Shown: positions 9,501-16,205 of the stretch, one piece after another
How positions within the stretch are numbered: position 1 is the first letter of the stretch
How the letters are laid out: every line of letters starts with the position of its first letter
From: Gracilimonas sp040117685
GTDB taxonomy: Bacteria; Bacteroidota; Rhodothermia; Balneolales; Balneolaceae
DNA length: 64,000 bases
Direction of reading: 5' to 3'
Assembly (NCBI RefSeq): GCF_040117685.2
Contig: NZ_JBEDYP020000011.1
Coordinates: 1-64,000, forward strand
Position numbers and translations under genes: made by a program
Notes under the pieces: model-generated
Seen by the model: only the letters and a program-made list of their open reading frames with translations
The model's database searches: none
Told to the model about the DNA's origin: nothing

Positions 9501-10469
9501 CTGGAGGCACCGAAATTCAATGAACAATTGCTTTCAACAACCAGCTATTTGCTTGGATTTTATGTCATCATATTCGGGCTGTTTATTATTGCTGCTTCGT
9601 TGATTTCAACCCAGTTAACCTCTCCGCTGGAAGCATTGCGTGAGGGGCTCAAAAAAATCTCAGGGGGCGACCTTGAAACCACACTTCCCGTGAAAAGTAA
9701 GGATGAAATCGGCTCGCTGACTAATGCTTACAACGTGATGGTGTACCGGTTGAAGGACTTACAAGAAGAACTGGCCCGTGCAGAAAGGGAAGCCGCCTGG
9801 AAAGAAATGGCCCAACAGGTAGCCCACGAAATCAAAAATCCGCTTACTCCGATGAAGTTAAACCTACAACACCTGGAGCGGCAGCTGAATGTTTCGGAGG
9901 ATGAGTTCAAACTCATGAAACCAAAAATCGAGAAGATAGCGGTAAATATGATCGAACAGATTGAGTCGCTTAGCCAAATTGCTTCTGATTTTTCCAAGTT
10001 TGCACGGCCCACCGATCAGGAGTTTAAACCGGTTGACTTGAATGAATTGCTTGCATCTGTGGCAGAACTATATGAACCGGAAGAGAACCTCACCATAGAA
10101 ATGAACCTTTATCAGAAAGAACTCCGGGTTCTTGGTGTAAAAGATGAGCTTCGCCGAACCCTTATCAACCTCATAAAAAATGCACATGAGGCTATGCCTA
10201 AAGGAGGGGAAGTGATCTTAGCATCTTCTTTGAGTAAATCAAAAGACAGGGCCATTATATCTGTCAAAGACAATGGAGAAGGCATTCCGGAAGAAACTCA
10301 GGATCAAATTTTTGTACCAAACTTTTCCACCAAATCGAGCGGAACAGGATTAGGGCTGGCAATCACCAAAAAGATCATTGAAGAACATGATGGCGAGATT
10401 TCCTTCACCTCTGAAAAAGGAAGGGGAACCACTTTCACCATCCACCTTCCCTTAGACAAAAACGAATAA
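6576..10469 (+). CDS. Large NtrY-like membrane histidine kinase
   Basis: 1297-residue sensor kinase. It begins with a transmembrane helix and a large extracytoplasmic segment, then a block of about seven hydrophobic helices (roughly residues 245-510) followed by a second sensory region and further helices near 790, 840 and 990. A HAMP linker (SPLEALREGLKKISGGDLE) is near 1015, and an NtrY-type H-box AHEIKNPLTP has the phospho-acceptor His at residue 1084. The ATPase has NLIKNAHEAM, DNGEGIP and GTGLGLAI motifs. No response regulator is adjacent, so it is an orphan here. NtrY kinases sense nitrogen or redox state in some bacteria; the ligand here is unknown. A hairpin at 10472-10498 follows the stop. 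Confidence 0.9.
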   Translation: MSSAILKSPIENKTWALAFLLTLVALAYGIFEIWTEQGQLSEIEQIQLANQSVYKALQNYSDFEQDFINESEKYAATAKQYLESNAPKEALAQEAEKGFDFWGTSLFRDNDLMLWAGFAIKALPAISDSSDAVLSIEQNNNVTFLEYRTFFTINEKGSTVPFNLITRKKIKQENILPIGNNAEISPSTLFQSESGYPVHFSFFENPPANVQFQTKIATSNIDSAGVVYTLSKDYAAYRSNQQNRYFLYRAIFYAVLICFITLFLISVSQELSTWKSLLLKLFAITLAWAFFSNIDYGVGWIEIFYALGQQDFLTLKPLIKYGVHSLFVLLLTIVCFRPLISSEIELQEQSKITLPLTLVFFGFLSAFLLHFYIIETYSLFTQTSIPMLDLEVFPNWDTLFFYVMSGVFAISCITLLTLLGWFIMKLTFNPPIIPLLFILTGYILGMFIIFELSADTHIAGWISLTTGIFFGTIISFVYLANRNPDLFIYASRLRLLLLFSFISVGLSYIAVYKGFSERLNSQMQRAAELFVDEEATQAERIARSLLTGLERSVSDLTEDDLNQRPAFVENYFTQQTQQLITEEWERFSISTQLVNNNGDIIGEYSSDLDSPAWTRAFNIMSLVIPFEEEQIRLENLRPIIRERPLNEANSNYSSFRRAWIPLYENGSSPQRIGWILCSVYRERPQFEKPLRAVIASEGSENWNASISITEYVNGLASRRNIVGIPLEMPGYLRLPGELVEDIMVEDDSTMFRMAGLGDQQIREFFIATSEEKIIRAATNHPGLDNHLFSLLRFFFCVLITGLLILGSLFWKKDLNVLGHNRRFRDRLIDRFVFASLLCLMALIATTYYAIKSQNQKSVQDQLLDKLGNLTDAISLQEKQSLSASPIPLSELTSTLDADAALYRDKTINTSTTSQIYNQHLLPRVLPWDVYDSIYNRGNSQVTRKATLGNQELLIGYQPWLNTEGSIAGIVAIPTFLEAPKFNEQLLSTTSYLLGFYVIIFGLFIIAASLISTQLTSPLEALREGLKKISGGDLETTLPVKSKDEIGSLTNAYNVMVYRLKDLQEELARAEREAAWKEMAQQVAHEIKNPLTPMKLNLQHLERQLNVSEDEFKLMKPKIEKIAVNMIEQIESLSQIASDFSKFARPTDQEFKPVDLNELLASVAELYEPEENLTIEMNLYQKELRVLGVKDELRRTLINLIKNAHEAMPKGGEVILASSLSKSKDRAIISVKDNGEGIPEETQDQIFVPNFSTKSSGTGLGLAITKKIIEEHDGEISFTSEKGRGTTFTIHLPLDKNE

Positions 10470-10471
10470 GT

Positions 10472-10498
10472 CCGATAGCCAATCTTTATCGCTATCGG
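10472..10498 (+). terminator. Candidate hairpin after the NtrY-like kinase
   Basis: An 8-bp inverted repeat CCGATAGC / GCTATCGG starts 2 nt after the kinase stop. It has no long T run, so it may terminate weakly or stabilise the 3' end. A TACCTTTG that fits the -7 element of Bacteroidota promoters lies at 10513-10520, 11 nt before the MATE start, but I see no good -33 TTG. Confidence 0.4.
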
Positions 10499-10530
10499 AG
10501 AAAATTTGTCCGTACCTTTGCGCTCCTCCT

Positions 10531-11874
10531 ATGAAAAATTCACGCAAAAAAATAAAGAAAGAAGGGCTGAAGTTAGCCGCTATTGGTAGTCCCATCATCG
10601 CTACTCAGCTTTTACGAATGGGGCTCAATTTTACCGATACGGTAATGGCCGGAAACCTGTCTGCCCTCGACCTTGCAGCTGTAGCAATAGGCAATGCCAT
10701 TTATATGCCCATTGGGATTTTTTGCATGGCCACTCTGATTGCCATTAACCCGGTGGTTTCACAATTTTTGGGTGCCCGCAAGTTTGAGGAAATCGGCAAA
10801 AGTGCCCGGCAAATGTTTTGGCTCATCATCTTACTAACCATTCCGGCTTTCCTCCTGATCCGTAACCTGGACCTTGTAATGCACCTTATGGGTGTAACTC
10901 CGGAAATCATCCCCCTCGCCGATGGATATCTCAAGGCTATATCATGGGGGGTGTTGCCGCTGCTTGCCTACGCCGGCGTCCGGTATTTCAGTGAAGGCTT
11001 ATCTGTCACCAAGCCGGCGATGTACATTGCCGCAGCCAGCCTGGTTTTAAACGTCGGAGCCAACTACGTGCTGATGTATGGTAAACTGGGATTCCCTGCC
11101 TTGGGAGCGGTAGGTACCGGCTACGCAACGTCTATTATTAACCTGTTTGGAGCCATTGTTTTCATAGCTTTTACTGCATCATTTAAGCCCTTCAAGCGCT
11201 TTAATATTTTTGACCGGACAACCGGTCCGGAGTGGAAATACATTGGTGAACTCATTAAAGTAGGTGTACCTAACGGTGTGAGTTCATCCATGGAGGTCCT
11301 CCTTTTTGCAACCGTTAGCTTGTTGATGGGAACACTGAGTGTGAAAGCCGCCGCTGCCCACCAAATTGCAATCAATGTAGCGGCAACAATGTTTATGATA
11401 CCTTTCGGGCTTTCCATGGCTATTTCACAGCGAGTCGGGTTTTCGCTGGGGCAAGGCTCTATGGCCAATGCACGCTTTCGGGGGTTTGTGGGAATTGCAC
11501 TTTGTGCCGGGGTGATGACCCTTACCGCCTTACTGTTATTCCTGGCACCGGAATTCATCATCAGTATTTACACCGATGATGTTGAAGTCGCTTCTGTGGC
11601 AGTTTCCTTATTGTTCATGGCGGCCATTTTCCAGATCTCAGACGGATTACAAGTGGGAGCTTTTGGTGCGCTCCGCGGATTAAAGGACACTCGTATTCCC
11701 ATGATCGTGAACTTTATTTCTTACTGGTTGGTGGGTTTCCCAACCGGTTACTTGCTGGGAATTTATCTTGGATTTGGGCCTGAAGGATTATGGATTGGGC
11801 TGATTGGTGGACTTACTGTAGCTGCCGTCCTGCATAATTATCGATTTAATAAGCTCACGATCGCAGGAACTTAA
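10531..11874 (+). CDS. MATE-family efflux transporter
   Basis: 447-residue polytopic cation-coupled multidrug/metabolite exporter with 12 predicted helices. The N-terminal half contains LRMGLNFTDTVMAGNLSALD and NPVVSQFLGAR, and the C-terminal half has AHQIAINVAATMFMIPFGLSMA. Both are typical of the NorM branch. It lies 59 nt upstream of the polyketide synthase gene on the same strand, so it might export the phenolic product, though general drug efflux is equally possible. Confidence 0.93.
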   Translation: MKNSRKKIKKEGLKLAAIGSPIIATQLLRMGLNFTDTVMAGNLSALDLAAVAIGNAIYMPIGIFCMATLIAINPVVSQFLGARKFEEIGKSARQMFWLIILLTIPAFLLIRNLDLVMHLMGVTPEIIPLADGYLKAISWGVLPLLAYAGVRYFSEGLSVTKPAMYIAAASLVLNVGANYVLMYGKLGFPALGAVGTGYATSIINLFGAIVFIAFTASFKPFKRFNIFDRTTGPEWKYIGELIKVGVPNGVSSSMEVLLFATVSLLMGTLSVKAAAAHQIAINVAATMFMIPFGLSMAISQRVGFSLGQGSMANARFRGFVGIALCAGVMTLTALLLFLAPEFIISIYTDDVEVASVAVSLLFMAAIFQISDGLQVGAFGALRGLKDTRIPMIVNFISYWLVGFPTGYLLGIYLGFGPEGLWIGLIGGLTVAAVLHNYRFNKLTIAGT

Positions 11875-11933
11875 CTGAATGAAGAGCCGGGCCAAAAGGT
11901 TTGGATAACACCCTCAATTTGTTATCCTACTAC

Positions 11934-13040
11934 ATGCCTGTATTCATTCACGACATAGCCACTTCAGTTCCGCCTTTTTCAAGCGACCAGCAGCATATTC
12001 GTGAGGTAATGAAAAAGCATGTTGGCTCCGACCGGAAAACCCAAGCTATTATTCACCGCATCTATACGCAATCAGGCATTGAAAAACGCCATTCTGTAGT
12101 GCAAGATTTTGAGCCCAATAAACACGGGAAATTATTTTTTAACGGACAGGCTAAATCGGAGCCCGGCACGGCCGCCCGAAACAAGGTATATGAAGAGGAA
12201 TCAAAAAAGCTTTTTGTGGATGTCGGGCGGAAATTGCTTGCTGATAATCCCCATATCTCTTCCGAAGAAATTACCCATGTTGTCACTGTATCCTGTACCG
12301 GCTTTTTTGCTCCGGGGCCGGATTATGAACTGGTTAAAGCCCTGCGGTTGAAACCCTCGACAGAACGTTTTCATGTCGGGTTTATGGGGTGCTATGCTGC
12401 CTTCCCGGCTATGAAAATGGCGGAATCTTTTTGCAAAGCCGATCCGGAGGCTGTTGTATTAGTAGTAGCTGCCGAATTGTGCACGCTTCATTTTCAATTC
12501 AAGAATGACACTGACAATTTACTTTCCGGTTCTGTGTTTGCTGATGGAGCTGCAGGGATGATCATCTCTTCAAAGCTACCCAAAAAGCAAAGCTTTAAAA
12601 TCCAAAAATTTGCTTCTTCCCTGGCCCCAAAAGGGGAAAAGGATATGGCATGGACCATCGGCGATTCAGGTTTCAATATGATCCTTTCTACATATGTGCC
12701 GGATATCATCAAAGAGAACCTGGAAGCAGTGCTGAAGCCGCTTTATGACTCTTATAAGTTGTCCCGTACAGACATTGATTACTGGGCATTGCATCCGGGC
12801 GGACGTGCAATTCTCGATAAAATCGAGGACAGTCTGGGCCTGAAACCCCATCAAATCTCAGCCTCCCGTGCTGTGCTTTCTGAATTTGGGAATATGAGCA
12901 GCGCCACCGTTTTGTTTGTACTTAAAAAATTACTGGATTCTGGTCTGTCAGCCGGGCAAAACATTCTCCCCATGGCTTTTGGTCCCGGCCTGACCATTGA
13001 AAGCGGTCTCTTTAAAGTTCACCATCCTGACGAGGGTTGA
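11934..13040 (+). CDS. Type III polyketide synthase (chalcone/stilbene synthase-like)
   Basis: Homodimeric ketosynthase that extends an acyl-CoA with malonyl-CoA and cyclises the product. The catalytic triad can be read directly: Cys153 in FMGCYAAFPAM, His287 in WALHPGG, and Asn320 in EFGNMSSAT (numbered from ATG 11934). FGPGLTIE near the end matches the family GFGPG loop. About 368 residues is normal. I chose ATG 11934 because MPVFIHDIATSVP is the usual beginning; a TTG at 11901 would add 11 residues. The downstream methyltransferase and flavin hydroxylase match the Streptomyces srsABC gene set for alkylresorcinol-type phenolic lipids, so the product is probably an alkyl-resorcinol or -pyrone (inference). 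Confidence 0.93.
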   Translation: MPVFIHDIATSVPPFSSDQQHIREVMKKHVGSDRKTQAIIHRIYTQSGIEKRHSVVQDFEPNKHGKLFFNGQAKSEPGTAARNKVYEEESKKLFVDVGRKLLADNPHISSEEITHVVTVSCTGFFAPGPDYELVKALRLKPSTERFHVGFMGCYAAFPAMKMAESFCKADPEAVVLVVAAELCTLHFQFKNDTDNLLSGSVFADGAAGMIISSKLPKKQSFKIQKFASSLAPKGEKDMAWTIGDSGFNMILSTYVPDIIKENLEAVLKPLYDSYKLSRTDIDYWALHPGGRAILDKIEDSLGLKPHQISASRAVLSEFGNMSSATVLFVLKKLLDSGLSAGQNILPMAFGPGLTIESGLFKVHHPDEG

Positions 13041-13043
13041 CCT

Positions 13044-13739
13044 ATGCCTGTTTTTTTATCAAAGCGCCGGCCGAGCTTGACTGAATATATGGATCGGGAT
13101 GATTGTGATCCTCAACTGCTCGAAAATACCTATCGGCAGTTTGCCACCATTAACTTATTGCTATCACAATGGAGAAAGATATACAAAAATGAGCTTCGGC
13201 CACTGATGCATAAAGGTGAAACCTATACCCTTCTCGATATTGGTTTTGGTGGAGGGGATGTGCCTCTCAAACTTTGCGAATGGGCAAAAAAAGATGGGCT
13301 CGATTTGCAAATTACAGCCATAGAAACCGACCAGCGAGCTTTTGAATTTGCCCGGCAGCTTGAAGCTCCGAATCAGGTCACATTCCAACATTGTTCTTCC
13401 ACAGATCTGGTATCCCAATCCTGTACCTTCGATTTCGTGATTTCCAATCATGTGCTCCATCACCTGGCAGAGGATCAGATACTTCAGGTATTGGATGAAG
13501 CAAAAGCTCTTTCCCTTCAAAAAGTCATTTTCAATGATATTGAACGAAGTGATATTGGATACTTCCTCTTTGCCAGTTTTGCCCGGCTAATTTTCCGTAA
13601 TTCTTTCATCGTGCCTGATGGTTTGATTTCCATAAAACGCAGTTATACCAAGGCAGAACTGGCAGAAGTAGCTCCTGAAGGATGGCACGTTCAACGCTTA
13701 TTTCCCTTTCGCTTATTATTGAAATATGACAAAAACTAA
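13044..13739 (+). CDS. Class I SAM-dependent methyltransferase (phenolic-lipid tailoring)
   Basis: 231 residues with a Rossmann SAM-binding site: motif I LLDIGFGGGDVPL near residue 64, the acidic ITAIETDQ near 92, and NHVLHHL near 138. It sits 3 nt after the polyketide synthase stop and overlaps the flavoprotein start by 14 nt, so it acts with them. By analogy with SrsB it may methylate the resorcinol ring or hydroxyl; this is context-based. Similar methyltransferases also occur in ubiquinone/menaquinone pathways. Confidence 0.85.
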   Translation: MPVFLSKRRPSLTEYMDRDDCDPQLLENTYRQFATINLLLSQWRKIYKNELRPLMHKGETYTLLDIGFGGGDVPLKLCEWAKKDGLDLQITAIETDQRAFEFARQLEAPNQVTFQHCSSTDLVSQSCTFDFVISNHVLHHLAEDQILQVLDEAKALSLQKVIFNDIERSDIGYFLFASFARLIFRNSFIVPDGLISIKRSYTKAELAEVAPEGWHVQRLFPFRLLLKYDKN

Positions 13740-14898
13740 ACCCGATATACCTGTGGTAATTGTAGGTGGAGGCCCCGTTGGTTTATTTATGGCCATCTGC
13801 TTGCTCAAAGAAGGGATAGAATGCCGGGTACTCGAAAAGCGTAAAGAACCTGTACCGGATTCACGGTCATTGGGCATTCACCCCGTATCGCTGGAGCTGT
13901 TCGACGAAGTTGGCATCACGGAGCCATTCCTCAGGGCGGGCTTAAAAATCAGGAAAGGAATTGCGCTTACTGAAGACAAGAAGCTGGGTGAAATCTCTTT
14001 CGAAAATTGCCCAAAGCCTCACAATTATATCCTCGCCTGCCCACAGTTCACCACAGAAAAAATTCTGCGAGAAGAACTGATGAATCTTGATGAACATGCC
14101 CTGATCACCGGTGCCACCTTTCAATCTTTTCTGGAACAGGAACAATTTGTTGAGGTAACCTACTCAAAAGACCAACAAACGAATCAACGAATATCAAGCA
14201 ACTATGTAGTAGGGTGTGATGGAAAAAACAGCTTGGTTCGTCAGCAGGCTTCCATCCATTTTTCCGGAAAACGATACGATGACACCTACATTATGGGTGA
14301 TTTTGAAGACACTACCAAGTTTGGACCGGATGCCGCTGTATTCTTACCAAAAGAAGGACTGATTGAGTGTTTCCCCCTCCCGAATGGCATGCGCCGCTGG
14401 GTGGTAAAGACCGATGCCTACATACCGGAACCAAGAAAGCTAAAACTCGCTACTTTAGTTCAGGACCGGTTGGACTATGACTTGTTTGGTGTGAAAAGCA
14501 CCATGCTCAGCAGCTTTGGAGTACAACATTTTTTGGCTGAGACATTGGCAAAAGGCCGCGTTTTACTGGCGGGTGATGCCGCCCATGTGGTAAGCCCCAT
14601 TGGCGGACAGGGAATGAACCTCGGCTGGCTGGACTGTCGGAAGCTGGCCGATTCTCTCGTTTTTCTTAAAGACAAAGATCCCGGTATTGCAGGACAGGTA
14701 TTTCAGGAGTATTCCGAATCTCAACAAAGGATCAGCAAAAAAGTGGCACAAAGAGCTGAAATCAACATGGCTCTGGGGCGAAAGCAAAAAGTACCATTCT
14801 TAAGAAATCTGTTCGTGAAAAGTCTGTTGCATTCCCCGCTGAAAAGAAAAGTAGCCGAGCTTTTTACGATGCGCGGGTTATACAGCTGGTGGATTTAA
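13726..14898 (+). CDS. FAD-dependent aromatic hydroxylase (PHBH/UbiH-like)
   Basis: 390-residue group A flavin monooxygenase. The N-terminal dinucleotide motif VVIVGGGPVGL is near residue 10, with the first acidic residue in VLEKR. GCDGKNSLVRQ (DG motif) is near 165, and the FAD ribityl-binding LLAGDAAHVVSPIGGQGMNLG is near 283. It probably hydroxylates the polyketide ring ahead of quinone formation, as SrsC does in Streptomyces (inference). Start and stop are tightly packed: it overlaps the methyltransferase by 14 nt, and its stop overlaps that of the convergent kinase at 14895. Confidence 0.9.
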   Translation: MTKTKPDIPVVIVGGGPVGLFMAICLLKEGIECRVLEKRKEPVPDSRSLGIHPVSLELFDEVGITEPFLRAGLKIRKGIALTEDKKLGEISFENCPKPHNYILACPQFTTEKILREELMNLDEHALITGATFQSFLEQEQFVEVTYSKDQQTNQRISSNYVVGCDGKNSLVRQQASIHFSGKRYDDTYIMGDFEDTTKFGPDAAVFLPKEGLIECFPLPNGMRRWVVKTDAYIPEPRKLKLATLVQDRLDYDLFGVKSTMLSSFGVQHFLAETLAKGRVLLAGDAAHVVSPIGGQGMNLGWLDCRKLADSLVFLKDKDPGIAGQVFQEYSESQQRISKKVAQRAEINMALGRKQKVPFLRNLFVKSLLHSPLKRKVAELFTMRGLYSWWI

Positions 14899-15935
14899 CT
14901 ATGAAAAGATAAAATACCGGTTGAACCAATTTCGGGATTGTGGGTAAAGCTAACTTCTGCTCCCAGTTTCTTCGCCAGGTTCTCAATAACTGACTCAGGA
15001 GTTTTATTTCCCTGACTTCTTTTTGTAGAGACTTCTGTATTACGCCCGTTGTCCGTTACAATAACTACAATTTTATCTTTACTGGTTTGCTTAAGGCTAA
15101 CAACCACCTCACCTATCTCTCTACTTGTAGATGCGTTTTTGTAGGCCATATTCAAAAGCTCATTCAGGATTAAACCACAAAACATACTTTTGTTGGCATC
15201 CAGTTGTACTTCTTCAAACCGAAGGCTCAGCCTTACGTCATCTTCGGTGTTCTCATATAACTTCTCAACCTGAGTGGTTACAAGTGCCAAATACTGTGAT
15301 AAGTTAATCGTAGCTATATCAGTCTCTTCAGATAACAGCGACTGAACGTTCATCATGGATTTGATTCGGCTATGGGTAGCATGGAGAGCTTTTCGGGAGT
15401 TAAGGTCTATGATTTCATCCAGATCAAATTCAAGGAGATCAGCAATTGCAGACAGGTTATCATTCAGTTGGCGGTGGATATCAAGAATGTGCGCATCTCG
15501 CTCCTCCAGCTTTCTCTCCACCTCATCAAACTTTTTGGAACGCTCGATGGCGGAAGCCACATGAAGGGCCAATGATTCAAATACAGGCACATCTTCGTTC
15601 ACAAACATTTGCTCATCTTTTTTATTGATAGCCTGAAGAACCCCGAATGCCTGTCCCTCATTATCCTGCAAAGGCACACAAATGATATTCCGGGTTGTGA
15701 AGCCTGTGGACAGGTCTTTCCAGAAAATATCACTTTCCACCACATCATTAGAAATGAAGGGCTGGTTATAGGAGATCACCCACCCGCCAATACCTTTGCT
15801 TTTCGGAACAGCCATCCCCATAATTTCATCCTTTACGGGGCCTGTTGGAATACTGACGTTCAAATCCCCCGTGAGCTCATCCAAAAGCATAAGTGAGCTC
15901 GCTTCTGAGTTCATTACCACCTTGGCAGCCTCCAT
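14895..15935 (-). CDS. GAF-domain sensor histidine kinase (true start upstream of first ATG)
   Basis: Cytoplasmic two-domain sensor: a GAF domain (SEASSLMLLDELTGDL, KGIGGWVISYNQPFISNDV), then an HWE/HisKA_2-like dimerisation segment with IHRQLNDNLSAIADLL, and an ATPase with LILNELLN and VTDNGRN. From the ATG at 15935 the protein starts inside the GAF domain. Open frame continues upstream for 47 codons to a TAA at 16077-16079 and encodes the missing helix (LLLHVVDGINRTLQLKEVL). No ATG, GTG or TTG lies in that stretch. An AAGGA sits 7 nt before an in-frame ATA at 16040-16038, so translation may begin there. It converges on the phenolic-lipid operon. Confidence 0.8.
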   Translation of the reverse strand: MEAAKVVMNSEASSLMLLDELTGDLNVSIPTGPVKDEIMGMAVPKSKGIGGWVISYNQPFISNDVVESDIFWKDLSTGFTTRNIICVPLQDNEGQAFGVLQAINKKDEQMFVNEDVPVFESLALHVASAIERSKKFDEVERKLEERDAHILDIHRQLNDNLSAIADLLEFDLDEIIDLNSRKALHATHSRIKSMMNVQSLLSEETDIATINLSQYLALVTTQVEKLYENTEDDVRLSLRFEEVQLDANKSMFCGLILNELLNMAYKNASTSREIGEVVVSLKQTSKDKIVVIVTDNGRNTEVSTKRSQGNKTPESVIENLAKKLGAEVSFTHNPEIGSTGILSFHS

Positions 15936-16152
15936 GCATTTGCGAAGTACTTCCTTCAGTTGCAGTGTCCGGTTTATACCATCTACTACATGCAGTAAAA
16001 GTGCTTCATGTCCCGAAGTCTGCGGTCCTTCCCTGACTATATTTTTGTCCTTATTTTTAATAACGATACCCGAAAATTATACTTACCAGAGGCTGAGAAA
16101 AGATTAATATCAGCTCTGTATTTCTGCTTTAATAATAAACATTATCGAAAAT

Positions 16153-16184
16153 AAAAAAAGCACAGAATAGAATTCTGTGCTTTT
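16153..16184 (-). terminator. Rho-independent terminator of acnA
   Basis: On the reverse strand a 13-bp perfect stem (AAAAGCACAGAAT / ATTCTGTGCTTTT, 3-nt loop) runs into a T run of seven, starting 22 nt after the aconitase stop. This is a strong intrinsic terminator. It separates acnA from the GAF kinase gene, which must therefore have its own promoter between about 16040 and 16153. Confidence 0.85.
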
Positions 16185-16205
16185 AGAATGATTTATAAGC
16201 CTTGA

